A stretch of 64,000 nt of DNA, taken from the NCBI RefSeq assembly GCF_002487355.1, contig NZ_NTMG01000081.1, positions 52,893-116,892 on the forward strand. Reading direction: 5' to 3'. This DNA is from Candidatus Methanoperedens sp. BLZ2 (GTDB lineage Archaea; Halobacteriota; Methanosarcinia; Methanosarcinales; Methanoperedenaceae). The notes beneath the pieces were generated by a model, which was given only the letters and a program-made list of their open reading frames with translations, was not told where the DNA came from and did no database searches. Made by a program: the position numbers and the translations under genes. Positions within the stretch are counted from its first letter, which is position 1. Every line of letters starts with the position of its first letter. Shown piece after piece: positions 25,056 to 34,557 of this stretch.

Positions 25056-26456
25056 TTATTTCGCCTGATCAAGGCCAAACTCCTTATGGAGTACGGACAC
25101 AGCCTTTTTTGCTCCATCTCCACTGACTGCAAACGAGATATTGTGCTGCGACGAACCCTGGCTTATCATAATCACATTTACTTTTGCTTTTCCAAGCGCC
25201 CCGAAAACTCTCCCTGCTACGCCGGGAGTGTTTGCCATGCCTGCACCTACAACTGCTACAACAGAAATATTCCTGTCAGGGGTGATCTCTTTAATGATTC
25301 CGTTCTTGAATTCAGCTTTTATCGCCTTTACAGCCTTATCAAGATGCGAGGCGTCCACCACCAGTGAGATGTTGGCCTCAGAAGAGCCCTGGCTTATCAT
25401 TACAATATTTACGCCTGCATTTGCAAGTGTAGTGAAAACGCGTGCTGCTACACCGATCGTTCCTACCATTCCTGCGCCTGAAATATTGAAGAGAGCTACA
25501 TTTTTAATTACAGTTACGGCTTTTACTATATCCGCGCTCAGTTTCTGGTCTTTGACTACGATCGTCCCCGGAACCTCAGGATGGAATGTATTCTTTACGC
25601 GCACAGGTATCCCATGCCTGATCGCAGGTTCGATCGCTCTTGGATGCAGCACTTTTGCCCCGAAATATGATAACTCCATTGCTTCAATATAGGAAATAAC
25701 GGGGATAGGTCTTGCTTCGGGAACGATATTGGGGTCGGTTGTCATTATCCCGTCCACTTCTTTCCAGAGCCATATTTCATTGGCTTTTATCGCTGCTCCC
25801 ACAATCGATGCTGTGAAATCAGAACCTCCGCGCCCCAGGGTTGTGATAATACCTGCTTCGTTCTGGGCAATAAAACCACATATCACCGGAATACATTCAT
25901 TAAGGAGTGGTTCTATCCGTTCTTTTACTAATGAATATGATCCCTCAAGAGGTTTGGCATTCCCGTATTCATCTGTTGTTATTATTCCTGCCTCGCCTCC
26001 GGTGAATGAACATGAATTTACACCGAGGGAATTAAATGACCCCGCGATGATCGGCGCAGCCAGCCTCTCTCCATAGGAGGATATGTAATCTATCGACCTT
26101 GGGGTCAGTTCTCCCAGATAGCAGATTCCAATAAGAGCCTTTTCAAGTTCCTCAATTCGCTGGTCAAGGTGATGCGTTACTTTTTCTTCGATCCCTGAAT
26201 TGCCGATGGCATCCTTTACAGCCTTATGGTGCTGTTTTGTGAGGTCAGCGATGAATTCTTTTACACCTGATGTTTTCCCGGTCTCTGAGGCATCTTTTGC
26301 GTTTTTCAGGAGGGCATCCGTGACTCCGCTTAAGGCTGATGTCACAAGAGCGATCTCATTTCCTTCATCGCGGTATTTTTTTGCCAGTTCTGCGACATGT
26401 CTTATGCGGATGCCGTCGCCGACAGATGTGCCTCCGAATTTCATCACTAATCTCAT
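25056..26456 (-). CDS. Aspartate kinase
   Basis: Aspartate kinase phosphorylates aspartate as the first step toward lysine, threonine and methionine. The 466-aa protein begins KFGGTSVGDGIRIRHVAEL, the ATP/aspartate motif, contains TLGRGGSDFTASIVGAA near residue 208, and ends with two ACT regulatory domains (around ISGAGMVGTIGVAARVFTTL and VVGAGMANTPGVAGRVFGAL). The paired ACT domains indicate feedback control by an amino acid, probably lysine or threonine. Length is normal. It leads a minus-strand run with the small membrane protein and dITPase genes. Confidence 0.93.
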   Translation of the reverse strand: MRLVMKFGGTSVGDGIRIRHVAELAKKYRDEGNEIALVTSALSGVTDALLKNAKDASETGKTSGVKEFIADLTKQHHKAVKDAIGNSGIEEKVTHHLDQRIEELEKALIGICYLGELTPRSIDYISSYGERLAAPIIAGSFNSLGVNSCSFTGGEAGIITTDEYGNAKPLEGSYSLVKERIEPLLNECIPVICGFIAQNEAGIITTLGRGGSDFTASIVGAAIKANEIWLWKEVDGIMTTDPNIVPEARPIPVISYIEAMELSYFGAKVLHPRAIEPAIRHGIPVRVKNTFHPEVPGTIVVKDQKLSADIVKAVTVIKNVALFNISGAGMVGTIGVAARVFTTLANAGVNIVMISQGSSEANISLVVDASHLDKAVKAIKAEFKNGIIKEITPDRNISVVAVVGAGMANTPGVAGRVFGALGKAKVNVIMISQGSSQHNISFAVSGDGAKKAVSVLHKEFGLDQAK

Positions 26457-26591
26457 ATAGGCTTTTTCAATCGTCAGAGGTTCTATTAAAGGTTACTAAA
26501 ACTAACAGGGAAATCCAGGTAGTTAGTGAGATTAGAAAAACTATTAATATGGATTGAAATATTAAGAGGATACCCGCAAAACTTTCGGATT

Positions 26592-26663
26592 GCGCTGGTA
26601 GTGTAGCGGCTATCACTAGGCGTTGCCAACGCTTAAACTCGGGTTCGATTCCCGACCAGCGCA
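26592..26663 (+). tRNA. tRNA-Gly (GCC)
   Basis: A complete cloverleaf: acceptor GCGCTGG (26592-26598) pairs with CCAGCGC (26656-26662), discriminator A 26663, anticodon loop TTGCCAA giving GCC, and T-arm loop TTCGATT. CCA is not encoded. No intron is visible. Confidence 0.95.
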
Positions 26664-26954
26664 TTTTCTGTGATTTTTTATGGATAAAATAATTTTTTCA
26701 TCCCAGCTTAACGCCATAGTTTCAAAACGAGGTTGCCAAAACTATATTATCAAAAAGTCTGGGTGCTATCATGAAATTGCGCTGGGGTTGCGACCCCAGA
26801 CCCCGATGAGCGGTGAGGCGCCGCCGATGGCGGAGTTTAACATTATATAAACGGTTAAAGGATAAACATCAATCCATACTTGCAAGAGATATTGAGAAAA
26901 TAAATAGCATCAGATATTATTTTGTTTGGTTGGTTCCCTATTCAACAGATTAAC
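26664..26954. other. Intergenic region without a recognisable gene
   Basis: About 290 bases between tRNA-Gly and an IS110 remnant. It holds a conspicuously GC-rich island at about 26778-26835 (GGGGTTGCGACCCCAGACCCC, itself partly palindromic, and GGCGCCGCCGATGGCGG) in otherwise AT-rich DNA. This looks like the scar of a small repeat or mobile element; I see no ORF or structured RNA in it. Confidence 0.4.
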
Positions 26955-27050
26955 TTAATTTATTTGTGTTTGATACTCATTTTTCAAAATATAGTAAGCT
27001 ATCTTCAATAATTTAGCAGCTACTGCGTTCAAAGTAGAGAACACAGAAAG
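26955..27050 (-). pseudogene. C-terminal remnant of an IS110-family transposase
   Basis: The minus strand reads LSVFSTLNAVAAKLLKIAYY followed by ILKNEYQTQIN and a stop. The pattern AVAAKLLKIAYYILKNE is typical of the very C-terminus of IS110-type transposases. A stop codon lies just upstream in frame and no further transposase sequence is present, so only about 32 codons of a former insertion remain. Confidence 0.5.
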
Positions 27051-27109
27051 ATTTTACATCCACTTCAAAACACAATATTTATGAATAATAAACATATTTA
27101 TCTAATTTA

Positions 27110-27769
27110 ATGGCAAAAAAGAAACAAAAAATACCTGAAAAAAAATCAGGTATCCAAACAATTCATATCATACTTGCACTACTTGTGATTTCGGCACTGG
27201 CAATTTATTTCCTGAATTCAGGAGAAAAGAGTACGGAGAAATTGCCAGCAGGTGATTATTCGAAATTGAGTAAACCCGCAGATATTACGCCAAGTAAGGT
27301 AAAGATCATGGAATTTATGAAATTCGATTGCTCACACTGTTATGATCTGCATAAAGAGATGCCGCAGCTTCTAAAGAAATATGGGGATAAAGTGGAAATC
27401 AAATACATTTCAATCGTATTTCCCAAACAATCTACAAAGAGCATTGAAGCTTACACCATCGCAGAACAGATGGGAAAGGGCGAAGAGATGCGTGATGCAT
27501 TATTTAAGGCCAAATTCGAACAGGGGATGGAGGTAATGGAAAGTAATATTGCCCTTGAAACCGTTGCTGCAAGCATAGGGCTTGGGACGGAATTCAACCA
27601 GAAACTTGAAAGCGGTGCGGCAAAGAATGCAGCAAATGAGAATCTCAATTTGATGAAGGAGTATAACGTTGAAGGGACTCCTACAGTTATTGTCAACGGG
27701 AATCTGATGGTTGTGCCAACAGTAACAAATCTTGATACAGTGATCGGATCGCTTCTTTCAGAGCAGTAA
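27110..27769 (+). CDS. Membrane-anchored DsbA-like thiol oxidoreductase
   Basis: This 219-aa protein has a basic N-terminus, one signal-anchor helix (about residues 17-36) and an extracytoplasmic DsbA/thioredoxin domain. The active site is FDCSHCYDL (C-S-H-C near residues 76-79), and the cis-proline loop VEGTPTVIVNG is near residue 190. DsbA-type proteins form or shuffle disulfides in secreted proteins. A thioredoxin-CcdA membrane protein at 30950-32695 could exchange electrons with it. A TATA-like element (about 27075-27082) sits close to the ATG, suggesting a leaderless transcript. Confidence 0.85.
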   Translation: MAKKKQKIPEKKSGIQTIHIILALLVISALAIYFLNSGEKSTEKLPAGDYSKLSKPADITPSKVKIMEFMKFDCSHCYDLHKEMPQLLKKYGDKVEIKYISIVFPKQSTKSIEAYTIAEQMGKGEEMRDALFKAKFEQGMEVMESNIALETVAASIGLGTEFNQKLESGAAKNAANENLNLMKEYNVEGTPTVIVNGNLMVVPTVTNLDTVIGSLLSEQ

Positions 27770-27810
27770 TCACTTCTCTTTTTGAATGGCGGTTTCAAGA
27801 TACAAAGATT

Positions 27811-30800
27811 TTATCCAATGATTATTGATAGACACTTATCTTTCATCTTATCAAGGTCAAGATTTATCAGATTCTTAGGTTTTTCTTTGGTGCCCCAAAT
27901 TTCTTTGTGCCACAAAGGTGAGAAGGTCTGGATTAGCGACTTATTGTTTCCTAGAAGTTCTTTCAATATCTCTTTATCCGTACACGATTTTATATTTTCA
28001 ATCAGCTCTAAGAATAATTCTGGTTTTTCTTTTTTAGATCCAACTATTTCATTTTTTTCAAAAATATGAATCAATTTATATGTTATTGGAACTGGAGATA
28101 CCTGAGTATCTCTCGCTGTATTAAAATTCATTTTCAGGCTTGCAAGTTGAATGAATTGTTCTTTAACAGGCTGATCATCAATATCTTTTTCTGATAGGAT
28201 GATCGAATCTTGCTTTTCATTATACGTGTCAGAATCGAGTGTGGGAATCACTCCTGAATCCCCGCCCATAATTCCATATATTTTTGGAAAAGTGAAAAGA
28301 CCGCTTGCCATAACATATGCCTTCATTCCTGCGCCTGATGGATTAATGATCTCTCCTTTTCCGATCTCATGGAATCGTTTTGTCCCTGGATTTGTTTGCG
28401 GCACCACAATCAAATTGCATACTTCTGATATGCGTGATCTCAGAGGGGTGTTCATATAATCATAACAGATCATTATACCACATGTCACATCATCACGTAA
28501 TTTGAATATCCGGTTCAATGTTCCATGCTTCATACCTTCCTCCGAAAAACAGGCGCGTTCGATCTTGGCACCGAGAACTTTTTCAGTGTGTAATATCAAA
28601 GAGCCAGAAATAATGATGGGTGAGATATTTTTCAAAAGGTCTTTATCGTCGAATTTATCTGCGAATAATTCATTATGTTGCATTAGATTATTTTCCGTAA
28701 CATAATGAGAACCTGCAATAATGGTTGGTCCATAATCATCTGAATATTTCTTCAAAGTTGATAGGTATTCGAATGGTATTGAAAACTCAGGAAATATAAT
28801 AAGATCGGTTTTGTTCTTTAATATTTCATCCATAATCACGGTAACTTTGTTCCTATATTTTTCATCATCCTCTATCATTAGAGCATGATTTTCCTGGAAG
28901 AGATGATATTTCAACTGGACTATTGCGATGTTGAAATTGGGACTTGATATCTTGCGCTTGCAATCATAAAGGATAGTATGAACATCAAGACGACCTTCAC
29001 CGCACTTGATTTTATCGCAGAAATTTATTTGTCTTGTTACTATTTTGCCATTCTGTGTCTCAAAAACGACTGTAGCATCCTTTGTAACAGGAACGTAATT
29101 TTCTATTGGTGGGATCTCATAGCGTTTTCCGAGCGGTTCGTCGAACAGTATGTTATCTCCTATTTTTATCGTAAGTTTGCCCTGTATCTTTTCAGGTTCA
29201 TCGAATCTAAAATTTAATTCCCAGTTACTATAGGATACGTTCGGATTGAATGGTTCTTTCGAATAAGTTTCCAGTTTTTCTATTATGTGATAAAAAATAT
29301 CTCCGAGAGCGCCATCGATCTTTGTTATGCACCTGTTGATCTTCCTAAAGCTTTCAGGATCGTATTTTGGTTTTTTGAGGTCAAGGATCGAATCTATCTC
29401 TTTAAACGCAGATACCACATTAGGATTCATTTTTGCCGGAAGACTTCCGATAGCGGTCTTGAGTTTTTCTTTCAAATTTGGAATATTATTATCATCAAGC
29501 ACTTTTGCGCTTTCAATTTCCAGTATAATGGAATAAATGTAATAGCAAACCTGTGCATTTTTGTATCTTTCTTTTGCTCGCTCAAATTTCTCAACGGCCA
29601 ATCGAATGAGTTCTTTATCCGGTACCTCGGATTTTATTGATTTATTGATAAGAATCCTGCCTTCGAGATAATATATCATCGATGACCATAATTCCTTTAA
29701 GTTTTCATCTTTCTCATCCTGAAAAATTTTCTTAACTTCCTGAATACAAATTTCATATTCCCTAATGCGCTGGTCAGGATCGTCCTCATTTCTCGCAGAA
29801 AGCATTAGATAATGGATATGAGCAGTAAGTCCTGCTTCTTTTATCATCTGTTTCTCATAATCCAGTTTATTTTTATCAAAAAATGATTGGAAAAGAAGAT
29901 ATTTTTCATATATTTCTTTAAAATTGCTTGATTTTTTTATGTTATTAGTTTCCCTGCCTGCCTTTTTTGCAATAAGCTGGATCAAATTGATAATCGCTCT
30001 TGACTTTACTTTTATTGTCATGTAATCCAAAGACTCTTTTAATATCACCAGTGAATCTTCATAACATTTTTTTGCAGCAAGGAAATATCCTGTTTGTTCC
30101 AATGAGAGTCCGAGATTGTTGAGCACCGATGCGACATCTGATTGATACACGACATTTCCGGGGTCGCTCGCAAGCAGCCCCTCACGCATTTTAAGTGCGC
30201 GTTCGTAGCTATTTTTTGCCTCTTCTGGTTTTCCCATGTCACTGAGCAAGTTTCCGAGATTGTTGAGCACCGATGCGACATCTGACTGATACTCGACATT
30301 CCCCGGATCGCCCGCAAGCAGCCCCTCACGCATTTTAAGTGCGCGTTCATAGCTATTTTTTGTTTCTTCTGGTTTGCCCATTTTACTGAGAAGGACTCCG
30401 AGATTGTTGAGCAATCCTGCGACATCTGACTGATACACGACATTCCCTGGGTCGCCCGCAAGCAGTGCCTCATATATTTTAAGTGCGCGCTCATAGCTAT
30501 TTTTTGCCTCTTCTGGTTTTCCCATGTCACTGAGAAGGATTCCGAGATTGTTGAGCGCTCCTGCGATCTGTAACTGATACTTGGCGTTACCCGGGTCGCC
30601 CGCAAGCAGCCCCCCATACATTTTAATTGCGCGTTCATAGCTATTTTTTGCCTCTTCTGGTTTTCCCATTTTACTGAGAAGTACTCCGAGATTGTAGAGC
30701 GTCGCTGCAATCAATATATTAAGAAAAGGGTCGGATTTTGACAATTTTTCTTGAATATCCAGAGAAAAAAGGTAATTTTTAAGCGAATCTTCAAATAAAC

Positions 30801-30870
30801 CACGATCAAATTCAGATTTCGCTGCTTTAAACAATCTCAAAGCTTTATCCTTTAACTGACGAGACATCAA
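27811..30870 (-). CDS. TPR-repeat / carbon-nitrogen hydrolase (nitrilase) fusion protein
   Basis: This 1019-aa protein has about five near-identical 48-residue tetratricopeptide units in the N-terminal quarter (each like LNNLGNLLSDMGKPEEAKNS), a helical and beta-rich middle, and a C-terminal nitrilase-superfamily domain from about residue 665. The nitrilase triad is visible as E695 in IIFPEFSIPF, a lysine at 769 (KIERACFS) and C802 in IMICYDYMN. The domain also shows VVPQTNPGTKRF and ASGLFTFPKIYG. Nitrilase domains hydrolyse or condense amides and nitriles; the substrate is unknown. No signal peptide is seen, so it is cytoplasmic. TPRs suggest a protein partner. The gene appears to be monocistronic. 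Confidence 0.8.
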   Translation of the reverse strand: MMSRQLKDKALRLFKAAKSEFDRGLFEDSLKNYLFSLDIQEKLSKSDPFLNILIAATLYNLGVLLSKMGKPEEAKNSYERAIKMYGGLLAGDPGNAKYQLQIAGALNNLGILLSDMGKPEEAKNSYERALKIYEALLAGDPGNVVYQSDVAGLLNNLGVLLSKMGKPEETKNSYERALKMREGLLAGDPGNVEYQSDVASVLNNLGNLLSDMGKPEEAKNSYERALKMREGLLASDPGNVVYQSDVASVLNNLGLSLEQTGYFLAAKKCYEDSLVILKESLDYMTIKVKSRAIINLIQLIAKKAGRETNNIKKSSNFKEIYEKYLLFQSFFDKNKLDYEKQMIKEAGLTAHIHYLMLSARNEDDPDQRIREYEICIQEVKKIFQDEKDENLKELWSSMIYYLEGRILINKSIKSEVPDKELIRLAVEKFERAKERYKNAQVCYYIYSIILEIESAKVLDDNNIPNLKEKLKTAIGSLPAKMNPNVVSAFKEIDSILDLKKPKYDPESFRKINRCITKIDGALGDIFYHIIEKLETYSKEPFNPNVSYSNWELNFRFDEPEKIQGKLTIKIGDNILFDEPLGKRYEIPPIENYVPVTKDATVVFETQNGKIVTRQINFCDKIKCGEGRLDVHTILYDCKRKISSPNFNIAIVQLKYHLFQENHALMIEDDEKYRNKVTVIMDEILKNKTDLIIFPEFSIPFEYLSTLKKYSDDYGPTIIAGSHYVTENNLMQHNELFADKFDDKDLLKNISPIIISGSLILHTEKVLGAKIERACFSEEGMKHGTLNRIFKLRDDVTCGIMICYDYMNTPLRSRISEVCNLIVVPQTNPGTKRFHEIGKGEIINPSGAGMKAYVMASGLFTFPKIYGIMGGDSGVIPTLDSDTYNEKQDSIILSEKDIDDQPVKEQFIQLASLKMNFNTARDTQVSPVPITYKLIHIFEKNEIVGSKKEKPELFLELIENIKSCTDKEILKELLGNNKSLIQTFSPLWHKEIWGTKEKPKNLINLDLDKMKDKCLSIIIG
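30112..30831 (-). repeat. Five tandem 144-bp repeats encoding TPR units
   Basis: The sequence GAGATTGT recurs at 30112, 30256, 30400, 30544 and 30688, exactly 144 bases apart, with high nucleotide identity between units. Each encodes one 48-residue TPR unit of the TPR-nitrilase protein. The even spacing and DNA-level identity show recent duplication or gene conversion. Confidence 0.9.
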
Positions 30871-30949
30871 ACAAGTGACGGTACCAAATAATAAATAGGT
30901 GTCGATAAATTATAAGAAGGTCAAGGGGAAAAAATGAATGTTATTCAAG

Positions 30950-32695
30950 TCAAATTATCCCCATATACATCAAAACCGCAATAGTAAGCAGCGTTACTCC
31001 GGTTACAAGCCTCATCATTACCCTTTTATCCTTCCTGAACTTCTCGACTTTCCCAGGATCAAGACCAAACGCTATCGCACCGCCAAGAACAAGAACCGGA
31101 AGCACAACGCCAAAGTTGTAAGCAGCAAGATATAAATATCCTGTGCCTTCTCCCTTTCTTACCATATCAAGTATCAGGAAATATACGGCGCCAACACATG
31201 GCGCTTTTATGAGCGAGAACAGCGCGCCCATGAAGAACGATGCTGGAAGGCTGACCTTCTTGGTCACGCTTTCTGTGAGGCGGATAAAAGCTTTCGGTGT
31301 GTAGAACGAGGATTCCGTATTTTTTCTGAGATGATTCGCATCATAAACATGCCATAGTCCCAGGATGCCGATAACAACAACCAGGAAATTCTTGATACCG
31401 GCCTGCAAACCAGGGGCTTCATCTACAATCCTCAAAAGGCCGATCCCGACTATAAGGTATGTTACAAAAATTCCAAGGGTGAACATGAGTACGATCAGAA
31501 GGACATTTCGCCTTTTTCCCGTGGTCGCAAGTGTCACTGATGCAATAAAAGCAAGGATGGCAAGAAGGCAAGGATTAAAACCTGCAAGGAACCCTACTAC
31601 AAAAACGGATGGAACAGAAAGGATGAGCTTATCATTATCACTCTGTGCAATTTCAGGAGTTTTTTTTGAAATTGGGGCTTTATCAATAGCTTCTTTTAAG
31701 ATATCTTCAAGTTTTGCAGTATCACCGTTGTAACTCTCATATGAGATCAGATTTTTACTATCTTTATTAATAACAATAGAAGGAGTGCCGGGAATTCTGT
31801 ACTGGATAGCCAGATCCCTTCCTTCCTCTTTGGCGTTAATTTTTACAAAGCTTACCCTGCTGCCATAGGATTTCATTAAAGCTTCAACTACAGGAGTAGC
31901 CTGTTCACACTTCTGGCATCCCGTAATATAAAAGTATTCGACTAAAATCGTGCCATCTGATTGTGGAATTTTATTTGTTTCACTTGTTTCATTTGTGAGT
32001 GCAATCCGCGTATCATTAAATTGCTGATTTGTCGTATTATTTGACTGCAAGATCTCCGATCCGTTCTTCGAAATATTAGAATCATTTCTTGCAAGAGTGA
32101 TTTTTTTGTATGTTTCGAATGTTTTTCCACTAACAGTCACCGTGGCGTTGATCGCATATTCACCTGGTGACAGCGCAGAACATTCTTCACATGACGGAGT
32201 CGTGAATTCAAGATCAAAACCATTGATCCCTTTAATAAAAGTAATATCCTGTGTTTTGTTGATCAAAGGCCGGTCAAAATCATTTCTTATTCCTGATACC
32301 CCGAGCTTTCCGTTTCCATCTCCATCTATCCGGGAATAAAAGTCAATATGGACTCTTAATGTCTCATTTGAATAGTAAACATTTTTTTCAGTTGCTATGG
32401 CCAGGACAGGGTTTACTGAATTCGGTTCAATCCGGCCGGATCTATATATTCCGCACACTGTTACAAGAGTTGCATTTTTCAGCTCCGTTGTAAAATTCTG
32501 ATTCCTTATGACATTTATTCCTGGAAAACCATTATTTTCATATATCAGGTCAGTACAGATCTTTTTCCCTTCAAAAACAGCCGGATCCGATAATAATTGC
32601 GATCTTGGAACATCTTTATAAGCAGAGGATTCGAGACATCCGGGGATCAAAAAAAAAACAAATAATATGACAAGAATTATGGGTAAATATTTCAT
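30950..32695 (-). CDS. Lipoprotein with thioredoxin domain and CcdA/DsbD-like membrane domain
   Basis: This 581-aa protein has an N-terminal lipobox-like signal (LVFFLIPGC-type, actual FFLIPGC at residues 14-20) and an extracytoplasmic region with N-x-S/T sites. A thioredoxin domain has C-x-x-C in YITGCQKCEQ near residue 258 and the GTPSIVINK loop. A six-helix CcdA/DsbD-type domain has cysteines in GFNPCLLAIL and KAPCVGAVYF. CcdA/DsbD proteins carry electrons from cytoplasmic thioredoxin across the membrane for cytochrome c maturation or disulfide reduction. Having both modules in one chain makes a self-contained transfer path. It suits an organism with many c-type cytochromes, such as ANME-2d, but that is inference. 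Confidence 0.83.
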   Translation of the reverse strand: MKYLPIILVILFVFFLIPGCLESSAYKDVPRSQLLSDPAVFEGKKICTDLIYENNGFPGINVIRNQNFTTELKNATLVTVCGIYRSGRIEPNSVNPVLAIATEKNVYYSNETLRVHIDFYSRIDGDGNGKLGVSGIRNDFDRPLINKTQDITFIKGINGFDLEFTTPSCEECSALSPGEYAINATVTVSGKTFETYKKITLARNDSNISKNGSEILQSNNTTNQQFNDTRIALTNETSETNKIPQSDGTILVEYFYITGCQKCEQATPVVEALMKSYGSRVSFVKINAKEEGRDLAIQYRIPGTPSIVINKDSKNLISYESYNGDTAKLEDILKEAIDKAPISKKTPEIAQSDNDKLILSVPSVFVVGFLAGFNPCLLAILAFIASVTLATTGKRRNVLLIVLMFTLGIFVTYLIVGIGLLRIVDEAPGLQAGIKNFLVVVIGILGLWHVYDANHLRKNTESSFYTPKAFIRLTESVTKKVSLPASFFMGALFSLIKAPCVGAVYFLILDMVRKGEGTGYLYLAAYNFGVVLPVLVLGGAIAFGLDPGKVEKFRKDKRVMMRLVTGVTLLTIAVLMYMGII

Positions 32696-32715
32696 AACTT
32701 CTTTCTGATTCTCCT

Positions 32716-34068
32716 TTATTTATCGAAAAATCTTCTCAGGAATCTCCTGAATTCCTCATCCCTGATATTCATTATTTCCAGATTTTCCATTACAATGAAC
32801 TTTTTTCTCATGCTAACACCGATATGCTTTCCAAGACTGCATTTGAGTATTTCAGATTCAACAAGTTTTCTCGCATTGGAATATTTCCTCGGGATTTCAA
32901 CCACATACTTCCCGTTACGGATATACACGTTAGAAAACTTATTTGTGGTCTCATATTTAGATTTGAATGCCGATGCATGTTCTTTTGTCCCAACTACGGG
33001 TCCTGTGTGTTTTTTTACGTTTGGAAGATTTGCAGATTCAAGTTCGTATAGAACAACGGCTTTTTCTTTAGCCCATACTCCGCTATTGTAAACCCTGAAG
33101 TCATATCGTTCCAGCATCTCATGGCATGATTCTTCAAGCTTATAAAGCTGCGGGTACAAAACATCCTCAACTTCATCAGGGGCATCAAATTCAACAGCGA
33201 TAAGGCAAGTTTCTCTTGCGCGAATGATATTCTCATAATCCGTATCCCTGAGAGGTTGGGGAATTTTCGGATGGAAATATGATTCATCAAAATTTTTGAG
33301 AAAATCGCATGCTTTATCCATGAAAATACACATATTATCAAGAGATAGCGCCGCAGCGACATTTCGTCCGGGGTCGGTCGGGTCGATTACAACTATCGGA
33401 TCTTTATGGACAATAGTGCCATGTTTCTCGATATCAATTACAAGTCCGAATTTCCAGTCACATGCGGCTTCAAGCACCTTTTCAAAAGAACCGTAATGTA
33501 TTACAAGAAGTTCCACAAGATAGCCGGAAAACCCGTGGGTTTTTAACTCAGAGCCATATACACCTATACCTTTCTGGAATTGTTTCAGAAGCAGTACATC
33601 ATCTTTAAGCCCTTTTATCCTTGAAATTACATATTTATTATGAAATGGAGTCCTGTCCACTGCTGATTTGATCTCTCCTGCACTTTCTACATTAAAAGCC
33701 GGAACAAGGTCAACTTCAAAACCATCAATAACAGCATGAATGTATGGGTGCTCAGCATATCGCTCCTCAAAACTTTCGCCCTCTGCCGCAATTTTTCGTG
33801 CAATATAAAGCCCTTTTTCTTCAAGAAATTGTCGCTGGGTATCGGGCGGGAACATGATGAAAATATCAAGGTCATGCTCCCCGGATATCCATGTTCCCCG
33901 TGCAGAGGAGCCCACAAGAATACCATTGACGTCTATGTTTTCGGCTTTGCCAATAGAATTAATGCGCTCGATTATCCTCTCTGCGAGTGTTTTTAACCTG
34001 TTCCTCTCCTCATCGGAGGGTCTTATTGATGAAATTATCGAAGCTTTGATCGTGTTTAGGTCTGTCAT
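32716..34068 (-). CDS. cca: CCA-adding tRNA nucleotidyltransferase, archaeal class I
   Basis: The enzyme adds or repairs the CCA 3' end of tRNAs, needed here because the tRNA genes in this window lack encoded CCA. The 450-aa length is typical of archaeal class I enzymes. The nucleotidyltransferase signature is LVGSSARGTWISGEHDLDIF near residue 50, with catalytic D-x-D and a third carboxylate in FEVDLVPAF. The C-terminal half with VVGTKEHASAFKSKY matches the tail domain of the family. It starts with ATG 34068 and ends 20 bases before the thioredoxin-CcdA gene, with which it may be co-transcribed. Confidence 0.93.
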   Translation of the reverse strand: MTDLNTIKASIISSIRPSDEERNRLKTLAERIIERINSIGKAENIDVNGILVGSSARGTWISGEHDLDIFIMFPPDTQRQFLEEKGLYIARKIAAEGESFEERYAEHPYIHAVIDGFEVDLVPAFNVESAGEIKSAVDRTPFHNKYVISRIKGLKDDVLLLKQFQKGIGVYGSELKTHGFSGYLVELLVIHYGSFEKVLEAACDWKFGLVIDIEKHGTIVHKDPIVVIDPTDPGRNVAAALSLDNMCIFMDKACDFLKNFDESYFHPKIPQPLRDTDYENIIRARETCLIAVEFDAPDEVEDVLYPQLYKLEESCHEMLERYDFRVYNSGVWAKEKAVVLYELESANLPNVKKHTGPVVGTKEHASAFKSKYETTNKFSNVYIRNGKYVVEIPRKYSNARKLVESEILKCSLGKHIGVSMRKKFIVMENLEIMNIRDEEFRRFLRRFFDK

Positions 34069-34211
34069 TGAATTATAGTAAATTGTAGATATGATTATTT
34101 AAATTATTTTTTTTGTTATAAGAGGACTTTGGCATACATGTATTTTACCTAATATTTTTTCGACCAACGACATCCTTAAGTCAGATAAGGATAATTCTGC
34201 ATGCCCTAATT

Positions 34212-34294
34212 GCGGGGGTAACCAAGCGGCCAAAGGTGATAGACTCAAGATCTATTCTCGCAGGAGTTCGAGGGTTCAAATCCCTTCCCCCGCA
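34212..34294 (+). tRNA. tRNA-Leu (CAA)
   Basis: An 83-base type II tRNA: acceptor GCGGGGG (34212-34218) pairs with CCCCCGC (34287-34293), discriminator A 34294, anticodon loop CTCAAGA giving CAA, and a long variable arm (TCTCGCAGGAGT). No intron or encoded CCA. Confidence 0.95.
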
Positions 34295-34380
34295 TACTCT
34301 TTCACTCCGGCGCGGTAGCATCGGGCGCAATATAATGAACTCTCTTCCAGAACTGCCATAATATTTAATTCAATAGCGAA

Positions 34381-34557
34381 TTACCTTTTCTCTTGTTCAA
34401 GGGTCGCTTTTATTTCTGGAAGTTTCGGATCTTCTTGATTTGGAATAACTTTTCCAAGATATTTGATAACCTTCTGCTTTATTTTTCCATCTACCCTTAC
34501 CGATTTCACAAGATAGCGATATTCATGGCCGTTTATTTTTTTGATGCGCTCGAACAT
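34381..34557 (-). CDS. 58-aa protein resembling the N-terminal domain of IS1634-type transposases
   Basis: MFERIKKINGHEYRYLVKSV is followed by KVDGK-like VRVDGKIKQKVIKYLG and an acidic-basic tail, ending at TTA 34381-34383. The strand pattern and the K-x-K-Q-K-V-I-K-Y-L-G ending match the short N-terminal domain that precedes IS1634/IS4-like transposases and also occurs alone. Its ATG shares one base with the stop of the acylphosphatase-like gene upstream, so the two are coupled. It is too short for the usual ORF cut-off. Whether it is a transposase relic or a domesticated small protein is open. Confidence 0.5.
   Translation of the reverse strand: MFERIKKINGHEYRYLVKSVRVDGKIKQKVIKYLGKVIPNQEDPKLPEIKATLEQEKR

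Noticed and set aside
30045..30710. 221-residue minus-strand frame inside the TPR region
   Set aside because: It repeats with the same 144-bp period as the TPR array but in another frame, so it is a shadow of the repeats.
30112..30831. Regular repeats considered as a CRISPR array
   Set aside because: The 144-bp period is continuous coding sequence without alternating spacers and encodes TPR units.
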